From assembly GCA_938045565.1 (NCBI GenBank), contig CALIAZ010000004.1, positions 1 to 12,380 on the forward strand: a DNA stretch of 12,380 nucleotides, read 5' to 3'. Positions within the stretch are counted from its first letter, which is position 1. Every line of letters starts with the position of its first letter. Below are positions 1 through 6,211 of this stretch, piece by piece. This DNA is from an uncultured Atopobium sp. (lineage in GTDB: Bacteria; Actinomycetota; Coriobacteriia; Coriobacteriales; Atopobiaceae). The position numbers were made by a program, and so were the translations under genes. The notes beneath the pieces were generated by a model that ran no database searches, was not told where the DNA came from, and was given only the letters and a program-made list of their open reading frames with translations.

Positions 1-161
1 GCTTTAAGCGCCTGAATAAGGGTGCGAGCAGCAGCAATCTCATTTCCACGTCGCTCAAGAAGCGACTGAGATACCTCAGAAGTTGCTACGCTATCGATGG
101 GTTTCTCGTCAAAAGAAGCATTGCTGGACTCTAGATTTGAATCTTGAGGACTGCCTGCCAT
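1..161 (-). CDS. Unrecognised protein, 5' part only
   Basis: An open frame enters from the left edge and starts at the ATG at 161..159, giving the first 53 residues of a longer protein. Reading the minus strand, AAGG lies six bases before this ATG. A second in-frame ATG at 167 sits directly against that AAGG and is less likely to be used. The visible N-terminus is polar and Ser/Asp/Glu-rich for about 35 residues, looks disordered, and has no signal peptide or membrane segment. It then becomes helix-forming (LLERRGNEIAAARTLIQALK). I do not recognise the family. The gene is divergent from the flippase-like gene at 343. Coding is supported by the ribosome-binding site and the unbroken frame, but the stretch is short. 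Confidence 0.6.
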   Translation of the reverse strand, partial: MAGSPQDSNLESSNASFDEKPIDSVATSEVSQSLLERRGNEIAAARTLIQALK

Positions 162-214
162 GCTCATCCTTTCGTCACATGACTCAGAATACGTACTATC
201 TACCATACCCATTT

Positions 215-243
215 GTAACAATCTTCGCACGATTGTTTGTCAA
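215..243 (-). promoter_or_regulatory. Possible promoter of the leftward partial gene
   Basis: On the minus strand a perfect -35 hexamer TTGACA (243..238) is followed after 17 bases by a poor -10 (TGTTAC, 220..215). TTACAA two bases further on is an alternative at 19-base spacing. It lies about 55 bases upstream of the start at 161. The -35 is good but the -10 is weak, so this is tentative. Confidence 0.35.
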
Positions 244-342
244 TCTGTTACCTAATGTACATGGTGCACTACAATCGATACAACAAATAAAAATTGATAT
301 ATCAAAGTTTCTGACCACGCTAAAGAAGATCTTAGGTTTTAC

Positions 343-1776
343 ATGCTCAATCCATTCAAGAAAAGTCGTACTACGTACAACAATTCTTCCGTACATAAGC
401 AGGTAGAGCGTCTACGCACACCTCGCTATGAGCTTGATGACTCTGGCACAAACGGGAGTCAACCTGGCATTGTGGTTACATGGTGGACCAGGCTTCTGTC
501 TGCGGTAGTCTCTGGCGATATTGCCAATCAAGACGAGCAATACCTAGCACATCAAACGTCACAAGACTATCTTTTTAATGCTCTTGGACAAGGTACCTGG
601 GGTGCACTTTTCCCACTTCTGACCGTTGTCTGTTCCCAGCTTGTTGGCATTGAGCAGGCAGGTCTTTTCTCCATGGCATTTGTTGTGGCAACACTTTTGT
701 TATTTGTTGCCCAATACGGCGTCCGAACCTATCAGGTTTCTGACCTAACCGAGCAGCGCAGTTTTTCTGATTACCAGATTCAGCGTGCAGCCACTGTTGT
801 TGTTATGGTGATAGCTGGCCTTGTTTGGTGTTTCTTCAAAGGCTACACCGAGCCCATGCTTTCTATCTGCACCGGCGCTTTGCTCTTTAGAGCGGTTGAC
901 GGTATGGCCGATATCTATGAAGGTCGCCTACAGCAAAAGGACAAGCTTTACCTGGCTGGATTAAGCCAGGCTCTTAGGTGCAGTACCAGTTTTGTTCTCT
1001 TTACAGTTGTACTTTTTGTAACCAGAAATCTTGTCTGGGCAAGTTGGGGCATGGGTATTTGTGCACTTATTACCCTAATATTTGTTTCTGCTCCCCTTGC
1101 TATTCTTGAAACTGATAAAAGCGCCCGATTCAAAATTGCCAACATCAAAGATATCTTTGCACAATGCTGGCCTCTCTTTTTAGCACTTTTTCTCTACAAC
1201 CTTATTGATTCATTACCAAAGTTTGCAATGGAAGGCACGCTTTCTTATAGCAATCAACTGTACTTTAATGCACTCTATTTTCCAGCTCACACTATTCTGA
1301 TGATCTCTACGCTCATCTATAGACCACAGCTCTTTAAGCTTGCCAACTTACTAGAAACCTCTATTCATAATCCCGCTAACAAAAAACGCTTTGGTGTAAT
1401 GGTGCTTGCACTGTTTGGAGCTATTGCTGTAGTAACCGCAGGCACTGCTGCATTTGTCGAATTCATTGGCATTCCGCTTAATAGTTTCTTGTACGGCGTT
1501 GATTTTGAACAGTATCGAGGACTTGCACGCATCATGGTGGCTACTGGTGGTCTCTGTGCTGCAATCGACTTTTTATACCAACTCATTACCATCATGCGCG
1601 CTCAAAAAGTTATTACTCGCGCCTACCTGATTTCATTTGTCGTCTCTATCCCCATTATCTGGATGATGGTCAGCTTTACCGGTCTTAACGGTGCAGTTAT
1701 TGGCAGCTTCTCTTCTATTCTCGTCCTCTTCTTGCTGCTTATCAGCGAATATGCCGTTGTACGTCTGAAAGGCTAA
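343..1776 (+). CDS. Polysaccharide flippase-like multi-pass membrane protein
   Basis: The 477-residue protein begins with a polar cytoplasmic segment of about 75 residues. About 12 or more hydrophobic segments follow from about residue 80 to 470, for example around 88-120, 133-165, 205-250, 272-290, 305-330, 350-375 and 420-475. Length, helix count and spacing fit the Wzx/MATE-like polysaccharide export family (MOP superfamily), which moves lipid-linked glycans or related lipids across the cytoplasmic membrane. No short catalytic motif defines the family, so substrate and exact subfamily are open. The start at 343 has an AGG six bases upstream. The gene stands alone on the plus strand and ends 22 bases before a strong terminator. 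No glycosyltransferase is visible beside it. The membrane-transporter call is firm; the flippase call is likely. Confidence 0.7.
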   Translation: MLNPFKKSRTTYNNSSVHKQVERLRTPRYELDDSGTNGSQPGIVVTWWTRLLSAVVSGDIANQDEQYLAHQTSQDYLFNALGQGTWGALFPLLTVVCSQLVGIEQAGLFSMAFVVATLLLFVAQYGVRTYQVSDLTEQRSFSDYQIQRAATVVVMVIAGLVWCFFKGYTEPMLSICTGALLFRAVDGMADIYEGRLQQKDKLYLAGLSQALRCSTSFVLFTVVLFVTRNLVWASWGMGICALITLIFVSAPLAILETDKSARFKIANIKDIFAQCWPLFLALFLYNLIDSLPKFAMEGTLSYSNQLYFNALYFPAHTILMISTLIYRPQLFKLANLLETSIHNPANKKRFGVMVLALFGAIAVVTAGTAAFVEFIGIPLNSFLYGVDFEQYRGLARIMVATGGLCAAIDFLYQLITIMRAQKVITRAYLISFVVSIPIIWMMVSFTGLNGAVIGSFSSILVLFLLLISEYAVVRLKG

Positions 1777-1798
1777 CAAGACAATCAAAGTTCAAACG

Positions 1799-1840
1799 AA
1801 AACCCCTCTGCTCCATATACTGGAACAGAGGGGTTTTTAT
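1799..1840 (+). terminator. Rho-independent terminator, probably bidirectional
   Basis: A perfect 8-bp stem CCCCTCTG (1803-1810) / CAGAGGGG (1826-1833) extends inward by TCC/GGA after one mismatch. It is followed by TTTTT (1834-1838). A run of four A precedes the stem, so the opposite strand also has a short U-tract. It lies between the convergent flippase-like and glutaredoxin genes and probably serves both. Confidence 0.9.
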
Positions 1841-1889
1841 TGCATATAACGAGAAACCCAACTGCTAAAAGCTCTTCTCGGTGAAGAAC

Positions 1890-2207
1890 TTAGAAGGAGC
1901 AGGCACCGCCGATAGTGCAAGCAGCTGCTGCAGAGCCGTCATCTGAATCATCGTTTGAACCAGAAACATGGAAGGTCTTGGAGAGATAGTTGATGATGTC
2001 ACCGGACTCATACATTGCCTTGCCGTCAATGAACAGACATGGGACCTGGCGCTTACCGCCAACCTCAATAAGGCGCTCACGAGCTGCATCATCAGCAACG
2101 ATGTCATGCATAGGAAGCTCAATGTTGTTCTGCTCCATGAAGGACATTACCTTGTGGCAGTATGGACAGGTTGGCTTATAGAAAAGCTCAAGATTCTGAG
2201 TAGCCAT
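1890..2207 (-). CDS. Glutaredoxin family protein with Cys-containing C-terminal tail
   Basis: A 105-residue thioredoxin-fold protein. Residues 1-80 carry the glutaredoxin hallmarks: the CPYC dithiol active site (Cys14, Cys17) after the first strand, the cis-proline loop QVPCLF (Pro56), and the glutathione-site-like region YESGDIINYL (66-75). Such proteins reduce disulfides or glutathione-type mixed disulfides in the cytoplasm. An actinobacterium may use another low-molecular-weight thiol. After residue 82 a low-complexity Ser/Asp/Ala tail ends in CTIGGAC followed by SF, adding two more cysteines (97 and 103). The start is well supported by AAGGAG five bases upstream. It is transcribed from its own likely promoter at 2243-2272 and ends near the bidirectional terminator. 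Confidence 0.9.
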   Translation of the reverse strand: MATQNLELFYKPTCPYCHKVMSFMEQNNIELPMHDIVADDAARERLIEVGGKRQVPCLFIDGKAMYESGDIINYLSKTFHVSGSNDDSDDGSAAAACTIGGACSF

Positions 2208-2222
2208 GAAAACTCCTTTTGT

Positions 2223-2234
2223 TAGTAATTACTA
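2223..2234. repeat. 12-bp palindrome in glutaredoxin leader
   Basis: The perfect palindrome TAGTAATTACTA lies between the likely -10 (2243-2248) and the ribosome-binding site of the glutaredoxin gene, roughly where the transcript would start. It could be a binding site for a dimeric regulator. Only position and symmetry support this. Confidence 0.3.
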
Positions 2235-2242
2235 CTACTTTG

Positions 2243-2272
2243 TCTATACCCACCACAGCGTAGTTGTTTCAC
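2243..2272 (-). promoter_or_regulatory. Likely promoter of the glutaredoxin gene
   Basis: On the minus strand GTGAAA (2272..2267), an 18-base spacer and TATAGA (2248..2243) resemble a sigma-70-type promoter. The start codon is at 2207, giving a leader of about 30 bases. Confidence 0.5.
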
Positions 2273-2334
2273 ATGGATTTACACGGGGTCTACTTAGTCA
2301 GAAAAAAATCCCAAACAAGTCTACATATAGTGAC

Positions 2335-2361
2335 AAAAATAGCCGCACAAGGCGGCTATTT
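2335..2361 (-). terminator. Terminator downstream of tRNA-Thr
   Basis: A perfect 10-bp stem (AAATAGCCGC / GCGGCTATTT) with a 5-base loop begins 10 bases after the CCA end of the tRNA. In the minus direction the descending arm runs into ATTTTTG, which gives the U-tract. Confidence 0.85.
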
Positions 2362-2370
2362 AATAGTTAA

Positions 2371-2446
2371 TGGTGCCAGCAACCAGGATCGAACTGATGA
2401 CCCCCGCTTTACGAGAGCGGTGCTCTACCAACTGAGCTATGCTGGC
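2371..2446 (-). tRNA. tRNA-Thr (anticodon CGT)
   Basis: The minus strand gives a complete 76-base cloverleaf including an encoded CCA. The acceptor stem is GCCAGCA/TGCTGGC and the D arm is GCTC...GAGC. The anticodon stem CCGCT/AGCGG holds the loop CTCGTAA, so the anticodon is CGT, reading ACG (Thr). The variable loop is GGGTC, and the T arm ATCAG/CTGGT encloses TTCGATC. The discriminator base is A. It has its own promoter just upstream and a terminator just downstream. Confidence 0.97.
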
Positions 2447-2463
2447 ATAAAAACGCGTTAACA

Positions 2464-2492
2464 ACTATACGGGGAAGCCCTGTATTATTCAA
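2464..2492 (-). promoter_or_regulatory. Promoter of tRNA-Thr
   Basis: On the minus strand TTGAAT (2492..2487), exactly 17 bases, then TATAGT (2469..2464). Transcription would start about ten bases upstream of the mature tRNA 5' end at 2446. The -35 lies just past the stop codon of the PNP fusion gene. Confidence 0.8.
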
Positions 2493-2501
2493 GCAGAAAT
2501 A

Positions 2502-3692
2502 CTAAAGAAGCCCGAGAACACCACGAACAAGACGCTCAAGATCATCTGCATACTTCTCAGATGCCTCTTGGACACTCTTGTGTGTTGTTCCGTGAGCGCC
2601 GGCCGGGTTTGCTGCAAGCGTCAAAGCCAACACGTTCATATCAAGTGCCCGGGCCATAATGACCTCAAGAGCTGTAGAAACACCAACGTATGAAACACCA
2701 AAACTGCGGAGCATAGCAACCTCTGCAGGAGTCTCAAAGTTTGGACCCAAAAGACCGGCAAAAACACCTTCATTAAGCTCAATTTTGAGATCGTCTGCTA
2801 CCCCACGTGCAAGCGTTCTAAGGTAAGGTGAGAAGGCATCATTCATATCCACAAATGGAGTCTCAACATCGCGAAGACCTGCCCACTCTGCAAGTGGATT
2901 AGTTCCAGTAAGGTTAATCTGGTCAGTAATGACACCAAGACCAGTCTTTGCATTACCAGAAACAGCACCCGTTGCACCTGCAAAAATAATATCTCTACAG
3001 CCCAGATGGTGCGCATGCTGAACAAGAGAGGTTACCTCAGCTGCAGAATAGCCTTGATAAAGGTGAACACGACCAGGATAAACAACTACAGGCACACCGT
3101 CGATAGTGCCAATGGTTGCCTCAAAGGTGTGTCCTGCCATAGGAGAAGCGTTAACAGGAAAACCTGGAATATCACGATAATCAATGCGACGAACTGGCTT
3201 TACTAAACCAGCAAGATGACCAAGTCCAGTTCCTAAAATAAGAGCAACAGGATGCTCAACAGATGGGCTTACATTCTGAATGGTTTTCTCGGTAACCACA
3301 CAAATCCCCTCCTCTAAGAGGTGACGAGCAAGTATTCCCTCGCCAGAAACAAGCTTTCCTGAGTACGTACCATCATAAATCTCATGCACTCCACAAGACG
3401 GACTTTTTGCCTTCAAAACGGCGAGCGTGATGTCAGAAGGCTTAACGGCACTAAGCACAATCTTAGCTCCACGCTCAAAATCGTCTGTAACATCTGAGCC
3501 ATCCTTGAGCCAAACGCGTCCTTCTCGCTGCTCCGCGGGCGGACGAGGCACAGGAAGACCTGCGGAAATCTCGGGGCAAATCTTTGTAACGTTTACTTTT
3601 TGAGCAAGTTTTTGTACTGCAGAAACAGACTTGGCCCCTCCGTCATATCTGACGGGGAGGCCAAGTAAACAAGCGCTAATAGCAACTTTCAT
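2502..3692 (-). CDS. DUF523 (TudS-like desulfurase) fused to purine nucleoside phosphorylase
   Basis: A 396-residue two-domain protein. Residues 1 to about 140 are a DUF523 domain: ISACLLG with RYDG, KICPE, and KSPSCG, giving the three conserved cysteines at 8, 39 and 100. DUF523 includes TudS, an iron-sulfur enzyme that desulfurates 2-thiouracil, where three cysteines hold the cluster. Residues about 148-393 are a trimeric-type purine nucleoside phosphorylase, which splits purine nucleosides with phosphate into base and ribose-1-phosphate. Visible motifs are GTGLG (154-158), GRVHLYQG (207-214), GPNFETPAEVAMLRSFG (316-332), VGVSTALEV (336-344) and LTLAANPAG (357-365). The usual NAAGG-type segment is replaced by GATGAVSG (239-246). 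The start is 13 bases after the stop of the SurA-like gene, so the two are probably co-transcribed. Both domains look intact. The thio-base salvage role is inferred from the fusion. Confidence 0.88.
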   Translation of the reverse strand: MKVAISACLLGLPVRYDGGAKSVSAVQKLAQKVNVTKICPEISAGLPVPRPPAEQREGRVWLKDGSDVTDDFERGAKIVLSAVKPSDITLAVLKAKSPSCGVHEIYDGTYSGKLVSGEGILARHLLEEGICVVTEKTIQNVSPSVEHPVALILGTGLGHLAGLVKPVRRIDYRDIPGFPVNASPMAGHTFEATIGTIDGVPVVVYPGRVHLYQGYSAAEVTSLVQHAHHLGCRDIIFAGATGAVSGNAKTGLGVITDQINLTGTNPLAEWAGLRDVETPFVDMNDAFSPYLRTLARGVADDLKIELNEGVFAGLLGPNFETPAEVAMLRSFGVSYVGVSTALEVIMARALDMNVLALTLAANPAGAHGTTHKSVQEASEKYADDLERLVRGVLGLL

Positions 3693-3705
3693 TAAATTTC
3701 AAATC

Positions 3706-4554
3706 CTAAAGAGCAAGAGAGTAAACAGTAACGGATACTTTACCAAGAATCTCGTTAATCTTCTGTGACCACTCCTGAGAAGCCTTACTTGCAACAGCAG
3801 AGTACTTGCTCATTGCAACTTTATAAGCAGTCTGAGCGGCTGCGTAAGAAGCAGAATCATTGGAGATTGTATAAGCAGAAAGCTGCTTATAGTAATCACC
3901 ATCCTGGGAAGCCCAAGTGTTGTTCTTAGCATCCCACTCATCGCCAGCAAGACCAATGATGTACTGAGCGTACTCCTGGCTTGTGGTTTCAGAGTTGCCG
4001 TCCTCAGGTGCAGTTGGTGCTTTTGGAGCATCTGGAAGAGTTGTGGTCAGAACACTGTCACGATACTTCTTCATGATGACAGCATCATTGATAAGCTTCT
4101 TTGCAACGTCCTCAGAAAGCTTATATGCAGAAGCAACCTTACTTATATCGGTTGTCTTAAAATTATTCTGCATGTACTCATTAATCTCATCATCAGTGAC
4201 GGTAATACCTTTACTCTTGGCTTCAGCAACAACAAGAGCATTACGGATATAACCAATGATCTTATCCGCTGGTGGAACAGCATACGTACCATCAGACTGC
4301 TTTGCTGCATCAAGACCTGAAGTAGCTTCAATAACCTCGCGAGTAGTTACTTCTTTGGTCTGACCGTTATAGGTATAAGAAGCAACGGGAGTATTGAGCT
4401 CGCCCTCAGAAAGTGTGGTACGACCGTTCAAAGAACCAGTAGCTCCACCGCCGCCAAGGAGAAAGCGACCAATAACAACACCAAGGACAAACAATACAAC
4501 TGCGCCTAGTCCAATAAAAATCTTAAAGTGCTTTCTTACGTCAATAGATGGCAT
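3706..4554 (-). CDS. Membrane-anchored SurA-N-like protein
   Basis: I place the start at the ATG at 4554..4552 (282 residues) because AAAGG precedes it by seven bases. The ATG five codons upstream at 4569 has no visible ribosome-binding site. A short basic N-terminus is followed by one hydrophobic helix (about residues 10-34 of this form) and a Gly-rich linker, so the rest is probably outside the membrane. The middle, around VAEAKSKGITVTDDEINEYM and the following helices to about residue 165, resembles the N-terminal chaperone domain of SurA/PrsA-type foldases. I see no parvulin peptidyl-prolyl isomerase domain after it; the remainder is a Pro-rich spacer and an Ala/Ser/Tyr-rich helical region. 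A role in handling exported proteins is plausible but inferred. The PNP fusion gene follows 13 bases downstream. Confidence 0.75.
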   Translation of the reverse strand: MPSIDVRKHFKIFIGLGAVVLFVLGVVIGRFLLGGGGATGSLNGRTTLSEGELNTPVASYTYNGQTKEVTTREVIEATSGLDAAKQSDGTYAVPPADKIIGYIRNALVVAEAKSKGITVTDDEINEYMQNNFKTTDISKVASAYKLSEDVAKKLINDAVIMKKYRDSVLTTTLPDAPKAPTAPEDGNSETTSQEYAQYIIGLAGDEWDAKNNTWASQDGDYYKQLSAYTISNDSASYAAAQTAYKVAMSKYSAVASKASQEWSQKINEILGKVSVTVYSLAL

Positions 4555-4618
4555 ATCCTTGCCTTTCATCGCTTAATGAGACTATGCGTACACCAACACA
4601 AAGTTTTAGTTTACCCTT

Positions 4619-4648
4619 ATTATCAAAAAATAAACATATAACCGGTAA
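4619..4648 (-). promoter_or_regulatory. Possible promoter of the SurA-like/PNP pair
   Basis: On the minus strand a good -10 GATAAT (4624..4619) follows a weak TTACCG (4648..4643) at 18 bases. The 133-base gap between the HEAT-like stop and this gene's start suggests separate transcription, but the -35 is poor. Confidence 0.3.
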
Positions 4649-4687
4649 ATTTTCCGTTTACACACAGTCATTTATATGCAAAACAAA

Positions 4688-5374
4688 TTACTTAGTAGCT
4701 GCAACAATCTCTTCCGAATACTGCTTAATATATCCAGTAGCATTTTCTGCGTCAAACTTCATGCGCTGAGATAATGCCTTCTTTACATCTTTAGAAATAG
4801 TTCCATGTGCTAAGGCGAGAAGACCCTGGAGCATGTCATGGTACTCAGCGTCGCCATGATAGCATTGGACCGCCTCATCCAGAAGTGCCCATGCTTCATC
4901 AGAATGCTTTGCAGAAGTTGCTCCGTACTGACAGAGAAACAAAAATGCTGCTAAACGTACAGTTGCTGAGTCATTATCAAACAGAGAAGCCTCAGCGGCA
5001 TCAAATGCCTTAAAGACCTGGTCACCAAAATGCTCACTCAGATTGGCAAGCGCATCTAGCACTTCCCAACGAGTCTGCGCTTCTGGCCTATAAAGTGCAT
5101 CAATAAGAGAATCAATATGCTCTTCAAAGGCAAGAGGAGCAACATGAGCCAGCTCTGCAAGCTCATGAGAAGCATCTTGACGAGCGCGCCTACTAGCATC
5201 AGACAAAGCGATAACTAGTGCATTCACTTTTTTCTTCTGTGCCATAGTTGGCTTTTTAGTAACCTTCTTAGCTGGCTTCTTTTCTTCTTTTGACGCCTTT
5301 GTAGAGCCCGCTTTTGCGGTTGCCTTAGTTGAAGCCTTTTTTGGCTTCTGAGCAGTTTCTTTCTTCTCTGCCAT
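4688..5374 (-). CDS. HEAT-like helical repeat protein with lysine-rich N-terminal tail
   Basis: A 228-residue protein of two parts. Residues 1-50 are extremely basic and low-complexity: 18 lysines with Ala, Thr and Pro, resembling the tails of histone-H1-like nucleoid proteins. Residues about 50-228 are amphipathic helices that read as HEAT/armadillo-type repeats, for example ASRRARQDASHELAELA, then PEAQTRWEVLDALANL, then DSATVRLAAFLFLCQYG. Such repeats form binding scaffolds, and no enzymatic motif is visible. The basic tail may bind DNA, RNA or acidic partners; that is inference. The ATG at 5374 has AGG four bases upstream. It starts 28 bases after the NYN gene and is probably in the same operon. 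I know no experimental function. Confidence 0.7.
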   Translation of the reverse strand: MAEKKETAQKPKKASTKATAKAGSTKASKEEKKPAKKVTKKPTMAQKKKVNALVIALSDASRRARQDASHELAELAHVAPLAFEEHIDSLIDALYRPEAQTRWEVLDALANLSEHFGDQVFKAFDAAEASLFDNDSATVRLAAFLFLCQYGATSAKHSDEAWALLDEAVQCYHGDAEYHDMLQGLLALAHGTISKDVKKALSQRMKFDAENATGYIKQYSEEIVAATK

Positions 5375-5402
5375 GAAACCTAAATCCTCTCTAAAACACC
5401 CA

Positions 5403-6185
5403 TTATTCTCTAAATCCGTCTACGACAACGGTGCCGCTTTTTTGATCTTCATGAATTTTAATAAATCCAAGGCTCGATGCTTCACGTAAAAGAGAAGTAA
5501 ACGAACGATATCCATAAGTTGCCTCAGCAAACTGTGGGCGCTTCCTTCGCATAGTCTCCTTTAAACGAGACGCATAAATGAATGTTTCGCTTTCACGTTC
5601 CAAAGACTCAATGGTCTCAAATAAAAGCTGATAGCAGTCGTGTTTCTCGACAGGTACTTTCTCTTTAAAGTCTGGAATTCTACCAGAACTTAAAATATCT
5701 TCGTAGAAGATAAACTCATCACAAACCTCAGCAAGAAGCGAGCTGGTAGATTCCTTCATGCCAACGCCAATAACCGTTTTGCCAGCCTCTTTAAGCTTTG
5801 CTACTAATGGCGAGAAGTCCGAGTCACCAGAAAGCACAGCAAATGTGTCAATGTGATCTTTAGTAAGGCACATCTCAACAGCGTCTACCGCAAGTCTAAT
5901 GTCAGCGGAATTCTTGCCAGTATATGCCCTATCAGGAATCTCAATTAACTCAATACCAAGCTCATGCAGAGATGTAATAGCATTTGGAAAGCGCTGCCAG
6001 TCACAATAAGCACGCTTAGCAGTAATGCGACCCTTATCAACCAACCTCTCCATAATGAGCTTCATCTCTGGAAGATGACCTGGTTCTTGATGGCCATTTC
6101 TCTTTCTCTTGCCTGTTCCTAGTGCTAAATTTTCATAATCGATGAAAACCGCAATAGAGCTCTGAGGGGTAGAAATATCACTCAT
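5403..6185 (-). CDS. NYN-domain putative RNase with C-terminal OST-HTH domain
   Basis: A 260-residue protein. Residues 10-165 form a PIN-like NYN (LabA/DUF88) domain: VFIDYEN with Asp16, SADIRL with Asp95, and LSGDSDF with Asp121 and Asp123. These match the acidic metal-binding set of the fold, whose characterised members are ribonucleases. Residues about 184-258 match an OST-HTH/LOTUS winged helix, seen in YASRLKETMRRKRPQF and YGYRSFTSLLREASSLGFI; these domains bind RNA, including G-rich structures. The pairing suggests an RNA-binding nuclease, but target and activity are unknown. The start at 6185 has AAAGGA nine bases upstream. It follows the dehydrogenase gene by 26 bases and precedes the HEAT-like gene by 28. 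Confidence 0.85.
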   Translation of the reverse strand: MSDISTPQSSIAVFIDYENLALGTGKRKRNGHQEPGHLPEMKLIMERLVDKGRITAKRAYCDWQRFPNAITSLHELGIELIEIPDRAYTGKNSADIRLAVDAVEMCLTKDHIDTFAVLSGDSDFSPLVAKLKEAGKTVIGVGMKESTSSLLAEVCDEFIFYEDILSSGRIPDFKEKVPVEKHDCYQLLFETIESLERESETFIYASRLKETMRRKRPQFAEATYGYRSFTSLLREASSLGFIKIHEDQKSGTVVVDGFRE

Positions 6186-6211
6186 AACCTGGGTTCCTTT
6201 GCGGCCAGCTC

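Noticed and set aside
205..216. 12-base exact match ATACCCATTTGT at 205-216 and 9017-9028, both near minus-strand TTGAC(A/C) elements
   Set aside because: A few shared 12-mers are expected by chance in a window this size, and the two copies sit at different distances from the -35 elements.
294..305. 12-bp palindrome TTGATATATCAA upstream of the flippase-like gene
   Set aside because: It is AT-rich and I could not connect it to a convincing promoter, so it may be chance.
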